IMG/VR virus record: IMGVR_UViG_3300030385_002032
Coordinates: 1 to 35,481 of that record
Length of the DNA stretch: 35,481 nt
Origin: a virus
Reading direction: 5' to 3' (one strand)
Positions 15,588 through 24,478 of this stretch are shown in pieces (the stretch's first letter is position 1; each line of letters begins with the position of its first letter). The notes under the pieces are model-generated. The model saw nothing but the letters and a program-made list of their open reading frames with translations, was not told the DNA's origin and did not search any database. Both the position numbers and the translations under genes were made by a program.

Positions 15588-16021
15588 CGGTTCCAAAGTT
15601 CCTTAGCTTCCTTATCTACAGAAGTTACTGTGCGAGCAACGGGTTCTTCGTAATCTCGCAGAGACACAGGAGACGTAAAAGCATGAATTCTACGAACAGG
15701 TACGGGCACAGTCTCGTGAGGTCGTGGAGGATGCTTATATCCAATCGACCCAACAGCTGCTTCATATGAAGCAGCCTGCGCAGCTTGTGCCGCCTGTGTC
15801 TTCTTCATCGAATTCAAGACGCCCTGTGTTTGAGCACACATTTGTTGCAATGTAACTACCGCTGCACTTTTTGACTTTGCCACAGATTGATCACCTTTCA
15901 TCTTCTTGAAGATCCCAACAATATAAGCGTAATCTTCTTCTCTACCTTGCTTAGAAGCTTGTTGCTTAGCCAAAGACCACAGTTTTTCGTCTCTTTGTGT
16001 AGTAACTAAATTTACAGGCAT
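15584..16021 (-). CDS. Unknown protein with short conserved helical N-terminus
   Basis: This encodes 145 residues. The N-terminal 42 residues contain LWSLAKQQASKQG and DYAYIVGIFKKMKG, resembling a short helical motif found at the ends of various phage and plasmid proteins (Trp/Ala-Lys helix, then aromatic-ValGlyIle-Phe-Lys-x-Met). A long Ala/Gln helix follows (KKTQAAQAAQAASYEAA), then a Pro-rich stretch and an acidic end. It is the first gene after a predicted promoter at 16051-16079. Its function is not known; virion assembly is inferred from its place next to the portal. Confidence 0.45.
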   Translation of the reverse strand: MPVNLVTTQRDEKLWSLAKQQASKQGREEDYAYIVGIFKKMKGDQSVAKSKSAAVVTLQQMCAQTQGVLNSMKKTQAAQAAQAASYEAAVGSIGYKHPPRPHETVPVPVRRIHAFTSPVSLRDYEEPVARTVTSVDKEAKELWNR

Positions 16022-16050
16022 AGCAAGAAAAAGGTAGAGCTAGATAGTGG

Positions 16051-16079
16051 AGTTTAGCAGAAAAAGATTACTTGTTCAA
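16051..16079 (-). promoter_or_regulatory. Predicted promoter downstream of the portal
   Basis: On the minus strand TTGAAC (16074-16079), 17 bases, then TAAACT (16051-16056), between the portal stop and the 145-residue gene. The -10 box is identical to those at 10852-10857 and 28190-28195. Transcription would start near 16044, 23 bases before the ATG. Confidence 0.55.
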
Positions 16080-16086
16080 TAAAGGA

Positions 16087-17754
16087 TCACATAGTATCCG
16101 CATATTCTGGCTCCTCAGTTCCACCAGAATCCTGATCTTCCTCACCACCAGCTTGTTGTTGCTGCATCTGTTCCTGCTGCTGCTGCATAGCCTGTTGCTG
16201 CTTTTCTTGCATATCAATCTGGCGTTCTTGCAACTTGATCTGCTTAACCTGCATGTACGTCGGGTTCAATATATAATCCCCATCCGTCACATCGGGCAAA
16301 TCCTCCGCACGACGAATCTCGTTCAAGGTCATGTATGAGGCCACTTGCTCCTTACGCAGCTCGTGTTTCTCGTGCTCCGTGAGTTCATCCAACCCAACAA
16401 AGTCAAATACGAAGTGATCATCTATCTTAGAAATAACATTTTCATTGATCAGTTTCGCAATAAAACGCAGAAGAGGCTTTAAACCACGGTCTCTAGATGC
16501 CTTAAGCTTCCATTCAGCACTGCTTTCAAACAAAGGCTGCTGCTGAACACCACCCTTCAAATCAAAATTCACCTCAGCAGGGTCAATCAGAAACACGGCA
16601 GTAGTAATCTTAATCAAGTACTCCAACCACGCCCCATACTCCATCTCACGATTTGAAGGATGAAGATTTACCCAATCCAGTCCCTGATCAGCTTGGAATA
16701 TTGGAGTTTTCCAGGAGTTTTCAACCCCCTCAACATTAGCTCGCCACTGCCGACGAAGTCCTTCAAGTTGGTCTGGAGTTAGATTATCACCCCGAATATT
16801 CAAGATACCCTTGGGTGCACTCCCATTCACAAAGAATTTACGATTGTACTCCTCTGCGTATAAATGAGACGTAATAACAGTGATAAGCTGCTCTAGCTCA
16901 CTGTACCCATATCCCTGCACATAAATGTCTGTTCTAGGATTACGCACCCCAAAGCTTAATTCAGCCCTAGAATACACATTCTCAATTTGTCCATTCACTA
17001 CCTGCACGAACGCAGGCTTGTCCACACCCTTGCGATTGCATAAATCCAACAACTTAAATGGCGCGTCTCCCCTAGACCCTGAGTTAAACTCACGCCCATT
17101 CATAAGCGTAGAGCTATGCGAGTGCAGCCCAATATTGTTTAGTGTTTCTGGTACAGCAATACGCATTGTAGCAGCATCCACAGCCAAAAACTCAAAAGGA
17201 AGCCCACGGCGATCAGGTACAATTTCCACACACGCCTGGTCATAAATAAGACTATCTCTCACGATCTTTTTAAGAAACGTCTCAAAATCATCTCTAGGGA
17301 TATCACTGTGTTGGTTAGTTTCAGAAGATCCACAGCTGTAAATAAACTGCTCTAAATCCTGGATAAACTTGCGCTCGCCTTTAGTGGTCATGCGACCAGA
17401 GTCTTTATGCTTTACGGCATATCCAATAGACTTTGTTAGCCGGAACGGAGTGGAAAACTGTGCAACCTGATTGCACCTAGTATTAATAATCGCACCAACA
17501 ACACTCAACTGGTGAGGAATCTTCTTCAACGTATCATACGTCAAAGAAATATTTCTATCCTTGTAACCCATCGCGTATTGTATGGACAACGGATCTGTAT
17601 AAGCAGACCGTGGCGCATGCTTAGCCTTTACAGGGGAATACCTACCTTTAGCAATCTCATCCCGGACTACAACAGGCACTTGATACGTTTGGTTGTTCCA
17701 TTCAGTAACTTCGTCAACCCACTGATTAGAAGAATCATCTGACATCTTACTCAC
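16087..17754 (-). CDS. Portal protein (HK97-like)
   Basis: This encodes 555 residues, overlapping the preceding gene by eight bases. The order of motifs is that of HK97-type portals: a long N-terminal segment, NTRCNQVAQFSTPF (about residues 91-104), DDFETFLKKIVRDSLIYDQA, LPFEFLAVDAATMRI, GYGYSELEQLITVITSHLYA (about 284-303) leading to EEYNRKFFVNGSAPKGIL, LRRQWRANVEGVENSWKTPI, and EYLIKITTAVFLIDPAEVNF. It ends with a Gln-rich coiled-coil tail (EKQQQAMQQQQEQMQQQQ) and an acidic C-terminus. The portal forms the dodecameric DNA entry channel at one capsid vertex. The Gln-rich tail is longer than usual and may contact neighbours or scaffold. Confidence 0.88.
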   Translation of the reverse strand: MSKMSDDSSNQWVDEVTEWNNQTYQVPVVVRDEIAKGRYSPVKAKHAPRSAYTDPLSIQYAMGYKDRNISLTYDTLKKIPHQLSVVGAIINTRCNQVAQFSTPFRLTKSIGYAVKHKDSGRMTTKGERKFIQDLEQFIYSCGSSETNQHSDIPRDDFETFLKKIVRDSLIYDQACVEIVPDRRGLPFEFLAVDAATMRIAVPETLNNIGLHSHSSTLMNGREFNSGSRGDAPFKLLDLCNRKGVDKPAFVQVVNGQIENVYSRAELSFGVRNPRTDIYVQGYGYSELEQLITVITSHLYAEEYNRKFFVNGSAPKGILNIRGDNLTPDQLEGLRRQWRANVEGVENSWKTPIFQADQGLDWVNLHPSNREMEYGAWLEYLIKITTAVFLIDPAEVNFDLKGGVQQQPLFESSAEWKLKASRDRGLKPLLRFIAKLINENVISKIDDHFVFDFVGLDELTEHEKHELRKEQVASYMTLNEIRRAEDLPDVTDGDYILNPTYMQVKQIKLQERQIDMQEKQQQAMQQQQEQMQQQQAGGEEDQDSGGTEEPEYADTM

Positions 17755-18322
17755 CTAATTCCCGCACTGACTTTTGTAACTGTGTGCATAACCAATCATG
17801 AAACTTACCACGTTCTCTACCTGAGATACTCGCAAGGCCCTTCTTAATGTCTGTAACATCATATCCTAAGACCTCTGTCACGTACTGCTCTTCTGACGAC
17901 CTAGGTTTGTGTACTTCAGCTTGCTGTTCCAACTGTTGATTTAACGACTTCAAAAACTCTGTACACGCTGAATATACACTAACCTGAGAATCTACAACAT
18001 CAACAAGAAACGCCTTGTTTATCTCTTCTTCTTCCTCTTCATCTACCTCTTCCGTCTTTTTATCTTCCTTGGGAGTCACACCTCGGTCACGAGACAACTG
18101 CGCGTATTCTTTTCGCTCTTCCTCTAATTCATCATCTACAGCTTCTTCATTTCCACTATGCCACTCTTTGCCAACATCTTTACGGTCATACGCAGCACTA
18201 CCCCCAAGCACACCAATGGGTTGTTTTGCGTAGCTCTCAGCATACGAACGAGAACTGCGCCGTTCGTTAGGCGTTGTGACTCCAACAAACTGTGCTTTAT
18301 TTAAATCAATATACAAAAACAT
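17747..18322 (-). CDS. Acidic protein between MORN protein and portal
   Basis: This encodes 191 residues, overlapping the end of the giant MORN gene by 17 bases and the portal start by eight, so the three genes are one translational unit. It has a short strand-rich N-terminus (MFLYIDLNKAQFVGV), a highly acidic low-complexity middle (DDELEEERKEYAQL, EEVDEEEEEEINKAF) and a helical C-terminal half with coiled-coil character (CTEFLKSLNQQLEQQAEV) and a conserved-looking GRERGKFHDWLCTQLQK. The function is unknown; its tight coupling suggests a partner of the portal or of the MORN protein. Confidence 0.45.
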   Translation of the reverse strand: MFLYIDLNKAQFVGVTTPNERRSSRSYAESYAKQPIGVLGGSAAYDRKDVGKEWHSGNEEAVDDELEEERKEYAQLSRDRGVTPKEDKKTEEVDEEEEEEINKAFLVDVVDSQVSVYSACTEFLKSLNQQLEQQAEVHKPRSSEEQYVTEVLGYDVTDIKKGLASISGRERGKFHDWLCTQLQKSVRELGE

Positions 18323-21300
18323 GATGATTCCTATGGGGTAACTGCGAGGAGTCTAAGTACAACGACTGCGCCTTACTTACAGTTTTGTGGTGTGTGAAAG
18401 GATCTTTTGGCGATGCGACATATTTGCCCTTCTTGCCCTTCTCGCCTTTCGTCTTAACTGAAACTTTAGCATGAGCAGCAGCCAATGCTTCTTGTTTAGT
18501 GTTAAAGTGAGAAGCCTCTACCCTGCCAGCCTTGTTGTGTGCCCCGTGGTGTATCACAGCAGCATAATCACCGCTGGGGTCATTGGGTACGTGTACCACC
18601 GAAACGTAGTAGAACGCCGGATTACCACTATCATCCTTGCGGGTATGCGATTCCGCAAAAATACGATCTTTAGAAGACGAAATTGCCTTCGCATGCGCCT
18701 CTCGTACTGCATCAGAGGCCCGCATGAACCCCACCTTCTTCTTCGCAGCCTGTTGTTGCGTACCTTTTATCTTTGTGTCGCCCCACATAGTACTTTGGTC
18801 ATGCCACCGCTTGTCTTCAGTAAGACGGAAAACAGCACGCTTAGCTTTTTCGGCAGTGGGATAATACCCTTCTTTATACTTACCGCGAAAGGTTGTTCCT
18901 TTACCGTGCTTATTCTCTCCAACAACCTTATACCGGCGATTCTTTCCAGATCCAGAAGGAATAGCATGATATTGCAAAGTACTTCCAGCATGCTTCTTAT
19001 GATGCAAAACATCACCAGAAATAATACCACGCTTTTCTCGGGACGTAGAAAACGTATCACCAAGCTTACTAACTGCTTCCTTATACTGCTTGGTGTGTAC
19101 TCCTGCGTCTAGTTCTTTTTGGGTATGAGACTGTACTGTCAATTTCGCAGAAACATGGTGCTGCGCTAGCTCCTTATTTACTCTCGTATACCCTTCTTTA
19201 TCCTTCTTCTGTTTCACAATTTCAGACACACGCTTCTTAGCAGCTGTCTTAGTAGCATAGGGTGTGCTCTCTGTCTTAGACGTAGGACTCTCATCACCGT
19301 GATAACCAGAGTGCTCAGACACATACCAATGGTTACGAACTACATGAGCGTGCACATGATGGTACGAGGACTTACCACCCTTACCACTGGTAAGGTATGT
19401 ATGTTGCTCCGCTTTGGATTTGTCCGACGACAAGTGATCGCGATACCGCTGATGTAGTCCTTTTGTCTGATCGTCTGTTAACGCAGCAGGCTTAGAAGCC
19501 TTATTATCAGGAGCTTTAGTCTTAGCAGCAGCGGCATCAGGAGCAGAACGCTCTCCTGTTGGTGTTGGCTCGAACCTTCTGTCCTCAAAGTCAAAGGTTC
19601 CTTCAATACCGTCTTTAAATGTTACTTTATGCTTACCCTGAAAATTTCCGTTCTCGAACTTTCCTTCATACAGAGTGCCCTCTGTAGTTGTTAGCTTCCC
19701 TTGGCCGTGAAAATTTCCTTCCTCGAACTTTCCTTCATACAGAGTGCCATTAGTATGTGTTACCTTCCCCTCACCGTGGAGCTTTCCGTTCTCGAACTTT
19801 CCTTCACTCACGCCATCTGTAGTTGTACGCTTCCCCTCACCGTGGAGCTTTCCGTTCTCGAACTTTCCTTCATGCACGTCGCCAGCTGGATCTGTTAGCT
19901 TCCCCTCACGAAGCTTTCCGTTCTCGAACTTTCCTTCATACACATGGCCCTTGGACGACGTTACCTTCCCCTTGCCGTGAAGATCTCCTTCCTTAAACTT
20001 TCCTTCTCTCACAGCGCCCTTGGACGACGTTACCTTCCCATCACCGTGGAGCTTTCCTTCCTCAAACGCTCCTTCATACAGAGTGCCATTAGTATGTGTT
20101 ATCTTCCCTTGGCCGTGTAGCTTTCCTTCCTCAAACGCTCCTTCATGCACGTCGCCCTCTGGATCTGTTAGCTTCCCCTCACCATGAAGCTTTCCGTCCT
20201 TGAACTCCCCTTCTTCCACAACAATGCCCTTGGACGACGTTATCTTCCCCTCCTTACCATGAAGATACCCGTTCTCGAACTTTCCTTCCTCCACGGTGCC
20301 ATAATCCATTGTACGCTTCCCCTCACCGTGGAGCTTTCCGTTCTCGAACGCTCCTTCATACACATGGCCAGCTAGATATGTTTCCTTCCCTTGACCATGC
20401 AGCTTCCCGTCCTTGAAATCTCCTTCAGACACCACATAAGCTGTTGTTACCTTCCCCTCACCGTGGAGCTTTCCTTCCTCGAACTTTCCTTCATACAGAG
20501 TGCCCTCTGTTGGATCTGTTAGCTTCCCTTGGCCATGTAGCTTTCCTTCCTCGAACGTTCCTTCCATTGTCACAGTGCCCTTTGCATCTGTTATCGTCCC
20601 TTGACCGTGAAGCTTATCGTTCTCGAACTTTCCTTCATGCACCTCGCCATCAGGATGTGTTATCTTCCCTTGACCATGAAGAGATCCTCTCTTGAATTCC
20701 CCTTCATACACCTCGCCATTAAGATAGGTTCGCTTCCCCTCACCGTGGAGCTTTCCGTGCTCGAACGCTCCTTCATGCACGTCGCCAGCTTTAGTTGTTA
20801 TCGTCCCCTCACCCTGAAGCCATCCGTTCTTGAATTCCCCTTCATGCACAGTGCCATCTGTAGTTGTTATCGTCCCCTCACCGTGGAGCTTTGCGTTCTC
20901 GAACTTTCCTTCATACACAGTGCCCTCTGTAGCTGTTATCGTCCCCTCACGAAGCTTTCCGTTCTCGAACTTTCCTTCATAAGTGCCATCTGTAGCTGTT
21001 AGCTTCCCCTCACCGTGGAGCTTTCCGTTCTCGAACTTTCCTTCAGCCACAGTGCCATCAGCATCTGTTTTCTTCCCTGGACCGTGAGGCTGACCTTTGG
21101 CATTACGTTCTCCAACATGTGTCCCACCATCAGCCAGCTTATGTGTCTCGTCAGCAGCAGCGGCAGTAGGCTTAGCGGCAGTAGGCTTAGCGGCAGTAGG
21201 CTTAGCGGCAGTAGGCTTAGCAGCAGTAGGAGAAGCAGCAGGAGCAGCAGCGGCATCAGGAGCAGCAGAGGCATCAGGGGCAGCAGGAGCAGCAGCAGCG

Positions 21301-23510
21301 TCAGCAGGAGCAGCAGCTTGGGAAGCAGCAGGAGCAGCAGCGGCAGAAGCAGCATCAGGCTTAGTGTCAGCCGGTTCTAGCAACGGTTGCGTAGAAGTCG
21401 AGGAGTCAGGCACACCAGAAGCCGCAGGAGCAGGAGGCGTCGGAGCCCCCGTAGGCGTAACCTGTGCTGTATCCTCCTGCTCAGTACCAGGTGCTTGTGC
21501 TTCTGCATCCTTGTCCTGTTTAGAATCAGAATCCAATAGCGAGTGAAACTTTCGAGCTGCCGCACCAGCCACTACGCCCAAAGCACGCGCCCCACCTTCT
21601 GGTGACGCAATAGCAGCCCCAAACTGTTCGCCCACTCGCATAGCAGAGCTAAACGCAGCACGCCTACTCGCAGCCGACGGCGCAGCGGCAGCAGGAGCAT
21701 CTTCTGCAAATGGACTTTTGCCATGCTTGCCTGCCAACTTAGACAGTTGCCTAAGTTCGCTAACATGTTCCTTCGACGGAATAACAGATAGATCTGCATG
21801 TCCTCCAGAGTCAATCCCGTCAATAATACGATTTAATTGCGCTTTCTGCGCACTGGACAAACTAGCATCATTATCCAGATGACTCTTTATGTTGTCCACA
21901 AGTGTGGAAGCTCTGGTAGTGTGATCAGATAACTGTGCCTGCTCTATTGAAGTCTTCGGCTTAACACTCTCCCTAGCTTCTCTCTCCAACTGGTGTCTAG
22001 GCGCACCCAACGGACCACCAACACCCGAAAGAACGTCATCTATGCTAGGAGGAGCGTTCTTCTTATGTGCCGCAATAGCGCGTTTTGCCTCAAGAGCTGC
22101 ACCGTTGTGGGTCTTTACAGAAGCCTTAGCGTCAGCAAGTTTCTTTCCATCAGGAGAATCATCAAACGCTCTAAGCGCTGCCTCCTGCGCAATTGTTGCA
22201 GTATCCAAACTCATCGTACCGTCAGCAGACACCACCTTGCCCTTTTGAGCCTCTTTCAGCTGTGCTTCAAGTTTTGTTCTGTCGGAAGTCTGTTCATCGA
22301 GTTCTTTCGTGACAGACGCCACAGAACTATCCAATTTTTTCTTCCTGGCCTGTAGTTTGTCCCTCCTCCGCATTGCAGGTACGTCGTCACTTGCAGACAC
22401 GTTTTGCCTGAGTTTCTGTTTTACCTCAGCCTGCTGGGATACCAAGTCGTCTTTTTTATCCATCAAATCTTGATGTAAAGACGAATCTCGCAAACGAGAA
22501 TTTTCAGAGTCTAAAACTAACTGCACCTGTAACACGCGCTTTTTAGCGGCAGCAACATCCGCATCTTCTTTTTCAACCGCCGCAGAACGTGCTTTATCAC
22601 CAACACGTATTTCCTCTTTTGTAGCAGCAACAGTTTTCTTAGCCTCAGTATGAGCAGCCTCAAGAGCTTCCTGCTCCTCATCGTGAGCATCAGACAGAGC
22701 TTGTGCCGCTTGCACGGCTGCCTGCGTTTTCGCTTCATACGCCTCACCATGTTTTCGATATAAGTTATCAAGTTCGTTCTCATGTTCATGAAGTCGCGGA
22801 CCAAGCACTCGCTGAATATACGGATTACTGTCCTGTGAGATGTCCTGCAAGTTGGACACATGCTCATGCAGTGCGTTGAAACGCTCATCGCCAGACAACC
22901 CAGAAAGCTTATCTTCAAGCTTTTTGTTGGCTAACTGATGATGCATATCCGCTAACTTTGGGTTCTCCGGGTTGTCTGCGTCCGCGCCAGTATGGTGAGC
23001 AGCCAACAGCTCATGCAGCTCTGACTCCGCGTGCTCAAAATCCTCTTCACGAGGAGAATTTATATCAAACTTATCTTTGTTTGTCAGCTCCGACGCCAAC
23101 TGCGGATCTTTCACACTGTACAAATCAGCATACGCTGACCAGCCGCCTGACGTGGATAAAGCCGCTTTGCCTTCAGTTTCCTCCGACGAAAGAGACGGCG
23201 CAGCAGCAGCGACCATACGCATGCTCTTCAAACGACGATACCCGCCACCACTAGTTGGTTCCCAACCAACTCTGTTGGCCACAGAGGTTGATCCGTACTG
23301 TGCTGCACTTATGTAATCGTACATTTTCGACGATTGCGCAGGAGCACGAGCAGTCCCAACCTGCCCTGCACCTGAGCCACCACCAACCCCAGCAACGTTA
23401 GCCGAGCCACCACCCACAGGAGGCACAGTCGGGCCTCCATTCGCTTTACGCAAAAAATCCCTATATTTTAAGAATACAGGACGTAAATTAGGCGAGCACG
23501 GCTGGAGCAT
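18306..23510 (-). CDS. Giant MORN-repeat protein (1734 residues)
   Basis: The start ATG overlaps the previous stop (TAATG). By rough position: residues 1-110 Gly/Ala-rich; about 160-490 long coiled coil rich in Lys, Glu, Ala and Gln; 490-660 mixed helices; 660-790 an Ala/Pro/Ser low-complexity linker ending in KPTAA units; about 795-1315 some 22 MORN repeats of about 23 residues (typical unit YEGKFENGKLHGEGK); and 1345-1734 three related modules rich in His, Tyr and Lys (for example HAHVVRNHWYVSEHSG and YYVSVVHV). MORN repeats form extended beta rods that often bind lipids or proteins, mostly in eukaryotes and some bacteria. A virion-associated or host-membrane role is inferred from its placement next to the portal. 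No enzyme motif is seen, so a fibre-like, ejected or internal protein are all open. Confidence 0.75.
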   Translation of the reverse strand: MLQPCSPNLRPVFLKYRDFLRKANGGPTVPPVGGGSANVAGVGGGSGAGQVGTARAPAQSSKMYDYISAAQYGSTSVANRVGWEPTSGGGYRRLKSMRMVAAAAPSLSSEETEGKAALSTSGGWSAYADLYSVKDPQLASELTNKDKFDINSPREEDFEHAESELHELLAAHHTGADADNPENPKLADMHHQLANKKLEDKLSGLSGDERFNALHEHVSNLQDISQDSNPYIQRVLGPRLHEHENELDNLYRKHGEAYEAKTQAAVQAAQALSDAHDEEQEALEAAHTEAKKTVAATKEEIRVGDKARSAAVEKEDADVAAAKKRVLQVQLVLDSENSRLRDSSLHQDLMDKKDDLVSQQAEVKQKLRQNVSASDDVPAMRRRDKLQARKKKLDSSVASVTKELDEQTSDRTKLEAQLKEAQKGKVVSADGTMSLDTATIAQEAALRAFDDSPDGKKLADAKASVKTHNGAALEAKRAIAAHKKNAPPSIDDVLSGVGGPLGAPRHQLEREARESVKPKTSIEQAQLSDHTTRASTLVDNIKSHLDNDASLSSAQKAQLNRIIDGIDSGGHADLSVIPSKEHVSELRQLSKLAGKHGKSPFAEDAPAAAAPSAASRRAAFSSAMRVGEQFGAAIASPEGGARALGVVAGAAARKFHSLLDSDSKQDKDAEAQAPGTEQEDTAQVTPTGAPTPPAPAASGVPDSSTSTQPLLEPADTKPDAASAAAAPAASQAAAPADAAAAPAAPDASAAPDAAAAPAASPTAAKPTAAKPTAAKPTAAKPTAAAADETHKLADGGTHVGERNAKGQPHGPGKKTDADGTVAEGKFENGKLHGEGKLTATDGTYEGKFENGKLREGTITATEGTVYEGKFENAKLHGEGTITTTDGTVHEGEFKNGWLQGEGTITTKAGDVHEGAFEHGKLHGEGKRTYLNGEVYEGEFKRGSLHGQGKITHPDGEVHEGKFENDKLHGQGTITDAKGTVTMEGTFEEGKLHGQGKLTDPTEGTLYEGKFEEGKLHGEGKVTTAYVVSEGDFKDGKLHGQGKETYLAGHVYEGAFENGKLHGEGKRTMDYGTVEEGKFENGYLHGKEGKITSSKGIVVEEGEFKDGKLHGEGKLTDPEGDVHEGAFEEGKLHGQGKITHTNGTLYEGAFEEGKLHGDGKVTSSKGAVREGKFKEGDLHGKGKVTSSKGHVYEGKFENGKLREGKLTDPAGDVHEGKFENGKLHGEGKRTTTDGVSEGKFENGKLHGEGKVTHTNGTLYEGKFEEGNFHGQGKLTTTEGTLYEGKFENGNFQGKHKVTFKDGIEGTFDFEDRRFEPTPTGERSAPDAAAAKTKAPDNKASKPAALTDDQTKGLHQRYRDHLSSDKSKAEQHTYLTSGKGGKSSYHHVHAHVVRNHWYVSEHSGYHGDESPTSKTESTPYATKTAAKKRVSEIVKQKKDKEGYTRVNKELAQHHVSAKLTVQSHTQKELDAGVHTKQYKEAVSKLGDTFSTSREKRGIISGDVLHHKKHAGSTLQYHAIPSGSGKNRRYKVVGENKHGKGTTFRGKYKEGYYPTAEKAKRAVFRLTEDKRWHDQSTMWGDTKIKGTQQQAAKKKVGFMRASDAVREAHAKAISSSKDRIFAESHTRKDDSGNPAFYYVSVVHVPNDPSGDYAAVIHHGAHNKAGRVEASHFNTKQEALAAAHAKVSVKTKGEKGKKGKYVASPKDPFTHHKTVSKAQSLYLDSSQLPHRNHHVFVY
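19570..21125 (-). repeat. MORN-coding tandem repeat, about 69-bp period
   Basis: About 22 successive DNA units of near 69 bp encode the MORN array. On the plus strand a recurring core such as GAGCTTTCCGTTCTCGAACT is found in many units with small variations. Several units are shortened (around 19895-19925 and 20945-20970, lacking the second glycine step) and a few lengthened by one or two codons. The high DNA similarity implies recent duplication and loss of units. Confidence 0.8.
21161..21230 (-). repeat. 15-bp tandem repeat coding KPTAA linker
   Basis: The plus-strand unit CGGCAGTAGGCTTAG is repeated four times without a mismatch from 21161 to 21220, and a partial fifth copy follows. In the minus-strand gene it encodes a Lys-Pro-Thr-Ala-Ala linker just before the MORN rod. 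Its perfect copies suggest slippage-driven length variation. Confidence 0.85.
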
Positions 23511-24184
23511 TAACCAGCACCCTCGGTACTAAAGCGACCACCAGTAGGCCGTAGGTTTACACCTTCAGCAGCAGACGCCTCTTTGACCACAGCATCAGTC
23601 GCCACCGCTACAGTCTTAACCTTACGAGAAGCTCTCATGGCCGCAAGCTGCGTTCGTGCCTTCTGTGTTGACGCACGGCTACGCCTACCCTGTTGTGAAT
23701 AAGTCCTCGTTGTAACAGCTTGTAGCTCACTCTCAGGAACGACAGTCCCAATGCCAGGAGAAACCTCCTTTAAACGCGACTCATACTTAGCGTCCTGCGT
23801 AACACAGTATTCTAAAGTATCCTTCGATTTAGTAGAAATTTGGTATTTGGTGCCTGGAGAAAAATGAATCTCATCTCCTGGCAGAACAGAACGTTGGTAA
23901 GGCTCATCACAAGCAACACTAAGTTTAACCACACCGCTTCCTGCTAGAATGCGAATTACACGACTCTTAGCCCCATGCTTAACTACCGGCGTGCACGTAC
24001 CAGGTAACATAACTTCATAAAAAGTCTCAAAACCTTTACCAGAGTATCCCCGCACTCTGTACCCTGTGTCTGTCTTTTCACGTTCACCTACAACAATCAG
24101 CTCAGGTGCGTACTGACGCACAATATCCGAGTGCTTCTTAATTGTCCTAGGATTTGGCAGTATTCTTTGTCTTTTTCTTCGCAT
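23510..24184 (-). CDS. Cupin-fold protein with basic C-terminal tail
   Basis: This encodes 224 residues. A GGGGAT sequence lies about seven bases before the ATG. After a basic N-terminus (MRRKRQRILPNPRTIKK), residues 30-145 contain a small cupin-like beta-barrel (RVIRILAGSGVVKLSV, then VLPGDEIHFSPGTKYQIS and LEYCVTQDAKYESRL), lacking the canonical metal-binding His cluster. From residue 150 on the protein is low-complexity and basic (TRTYSQQGRRSRASTQKAR). The cupin probably acts structurally, as small cupins are found in phage decoration and assembly proteins. It is translationally coupled to the giant MORN gene by TAATG, so the two products may work together. Confidence 0.55.
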   Translation of the reverse strand: MRRKRQRILPNPRTIKKHSDIVRQYAPELIVVGEREKTDTGYRVRGYSGKGFETFYEVMLPGTCTPVVKHGAKSRVIRILAGSGVVKLSVACDEPYQRSVLPGDEIHFSPGTKYQISTKSKDTLEYCVTQDAKYESRLKEVSPGIGTVVPESELQAVTTRTYSQQGRRSRASTQKARTQLAAMRASRKVKTVAVATDAVVKEASAAEGVNLRPTGGRFSTEGAG

Positions 24185-24195
24185 TGGTTTATCCC

Positions 24196-24384
24196 CTATT
24201 TCTTACGATTTCGTCGGTTAGCGCGTTTACGCCGCTCAACATGTTCCCGATGCTCTCGCTCCCAAGCAACCTTAGATTCCTCGCAAGAACACGGCACAAA
24301 GACACCAGTCTGGTTCGCAAACACACTAGACGACTTTGTCTCACCGCAGTGAGAGCAAGTGAACGAAGGCACAAATGGTTGCAT
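24196..24384 (-). CDS. Small zinc-finger-like protein
   Basis: This encodes 62 residues. An AGG-containing ribosome binding site (CCAGGTAAG) precedes the ATG. Two Cys pairs (Cys10/Cys13 as CSHC and Cys32/Cys34 as CSC) could bind one zinc ion, followed by a charged helical, Arg/Glu/Lys-rich tail (WEREHREHVERRKRANRR). It is the first gene behind a predicted promoter and a leader hairpin, and stands before the cupin and MORN genes. A nucleic-acid-binding or regulatory role is possible, but it is not recognised. Confidence 0.5.
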   Translation of the reverse strand: MQPFVPSFTCSHCGETKSSSVFANQTGVFVPCSCEESKVAWEREHREHVERRKRANRRNRKK

Positions 24385-24405
24385 GAAACTTACCTGGAGA
24401 GTTGC

Positions 24406-24428
24406 ATTAGTACGCCAGACGCACTAAT
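24406..24428 (-). promoter_or_regulatory. Leader hairpin upstream of cupin/MORN operon
   Basis: On the minus strand ATTAGTGCG and CGTACTAAT-type arms pair over nine positions (one G-U) around the loop TCTGG. It lies between the predicted transcription start and the ribosome binding site of the small zinc protein and has no T-run, so it would be an RNA leader structure rather than a terminator. Confidence 0.45.
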
Positions 24429-24449
24429 CCACTATACTAATACCTAAAT

Positions 24450-24478
24450 ATAATAGCAGATTGCCTAGTATACAGCAA
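24450..24478 (-). promoter_or_regulatory. Predicted promoter of zinc/cupin/MORN/portal operon
   Basis: On the minus strand TTGCTG (24473-24478), 17 bases, then TATTAT (24450-24455). Start near 24443 gives a leader of about 58 bases that includes the hairpin at 24406-24428. It lies in the only gap of note between the TROVE-like gene and the cupin operon. Confidence 0.55.

Noticed and set aside
18471-19112. Long plus-strand frame (213 codons) opposite the MORN gene
   Set aside because: It lies wholly inside the giant minus-strand gene, which has clear modular sequence; its own translation is rich in Arg, Ser and Cys without a motif.
19570-21125. CRISPR array
   Set aside because: Repeats are contiguous 69-bp coding units without unique spacers and encode MORN motifs in frame.
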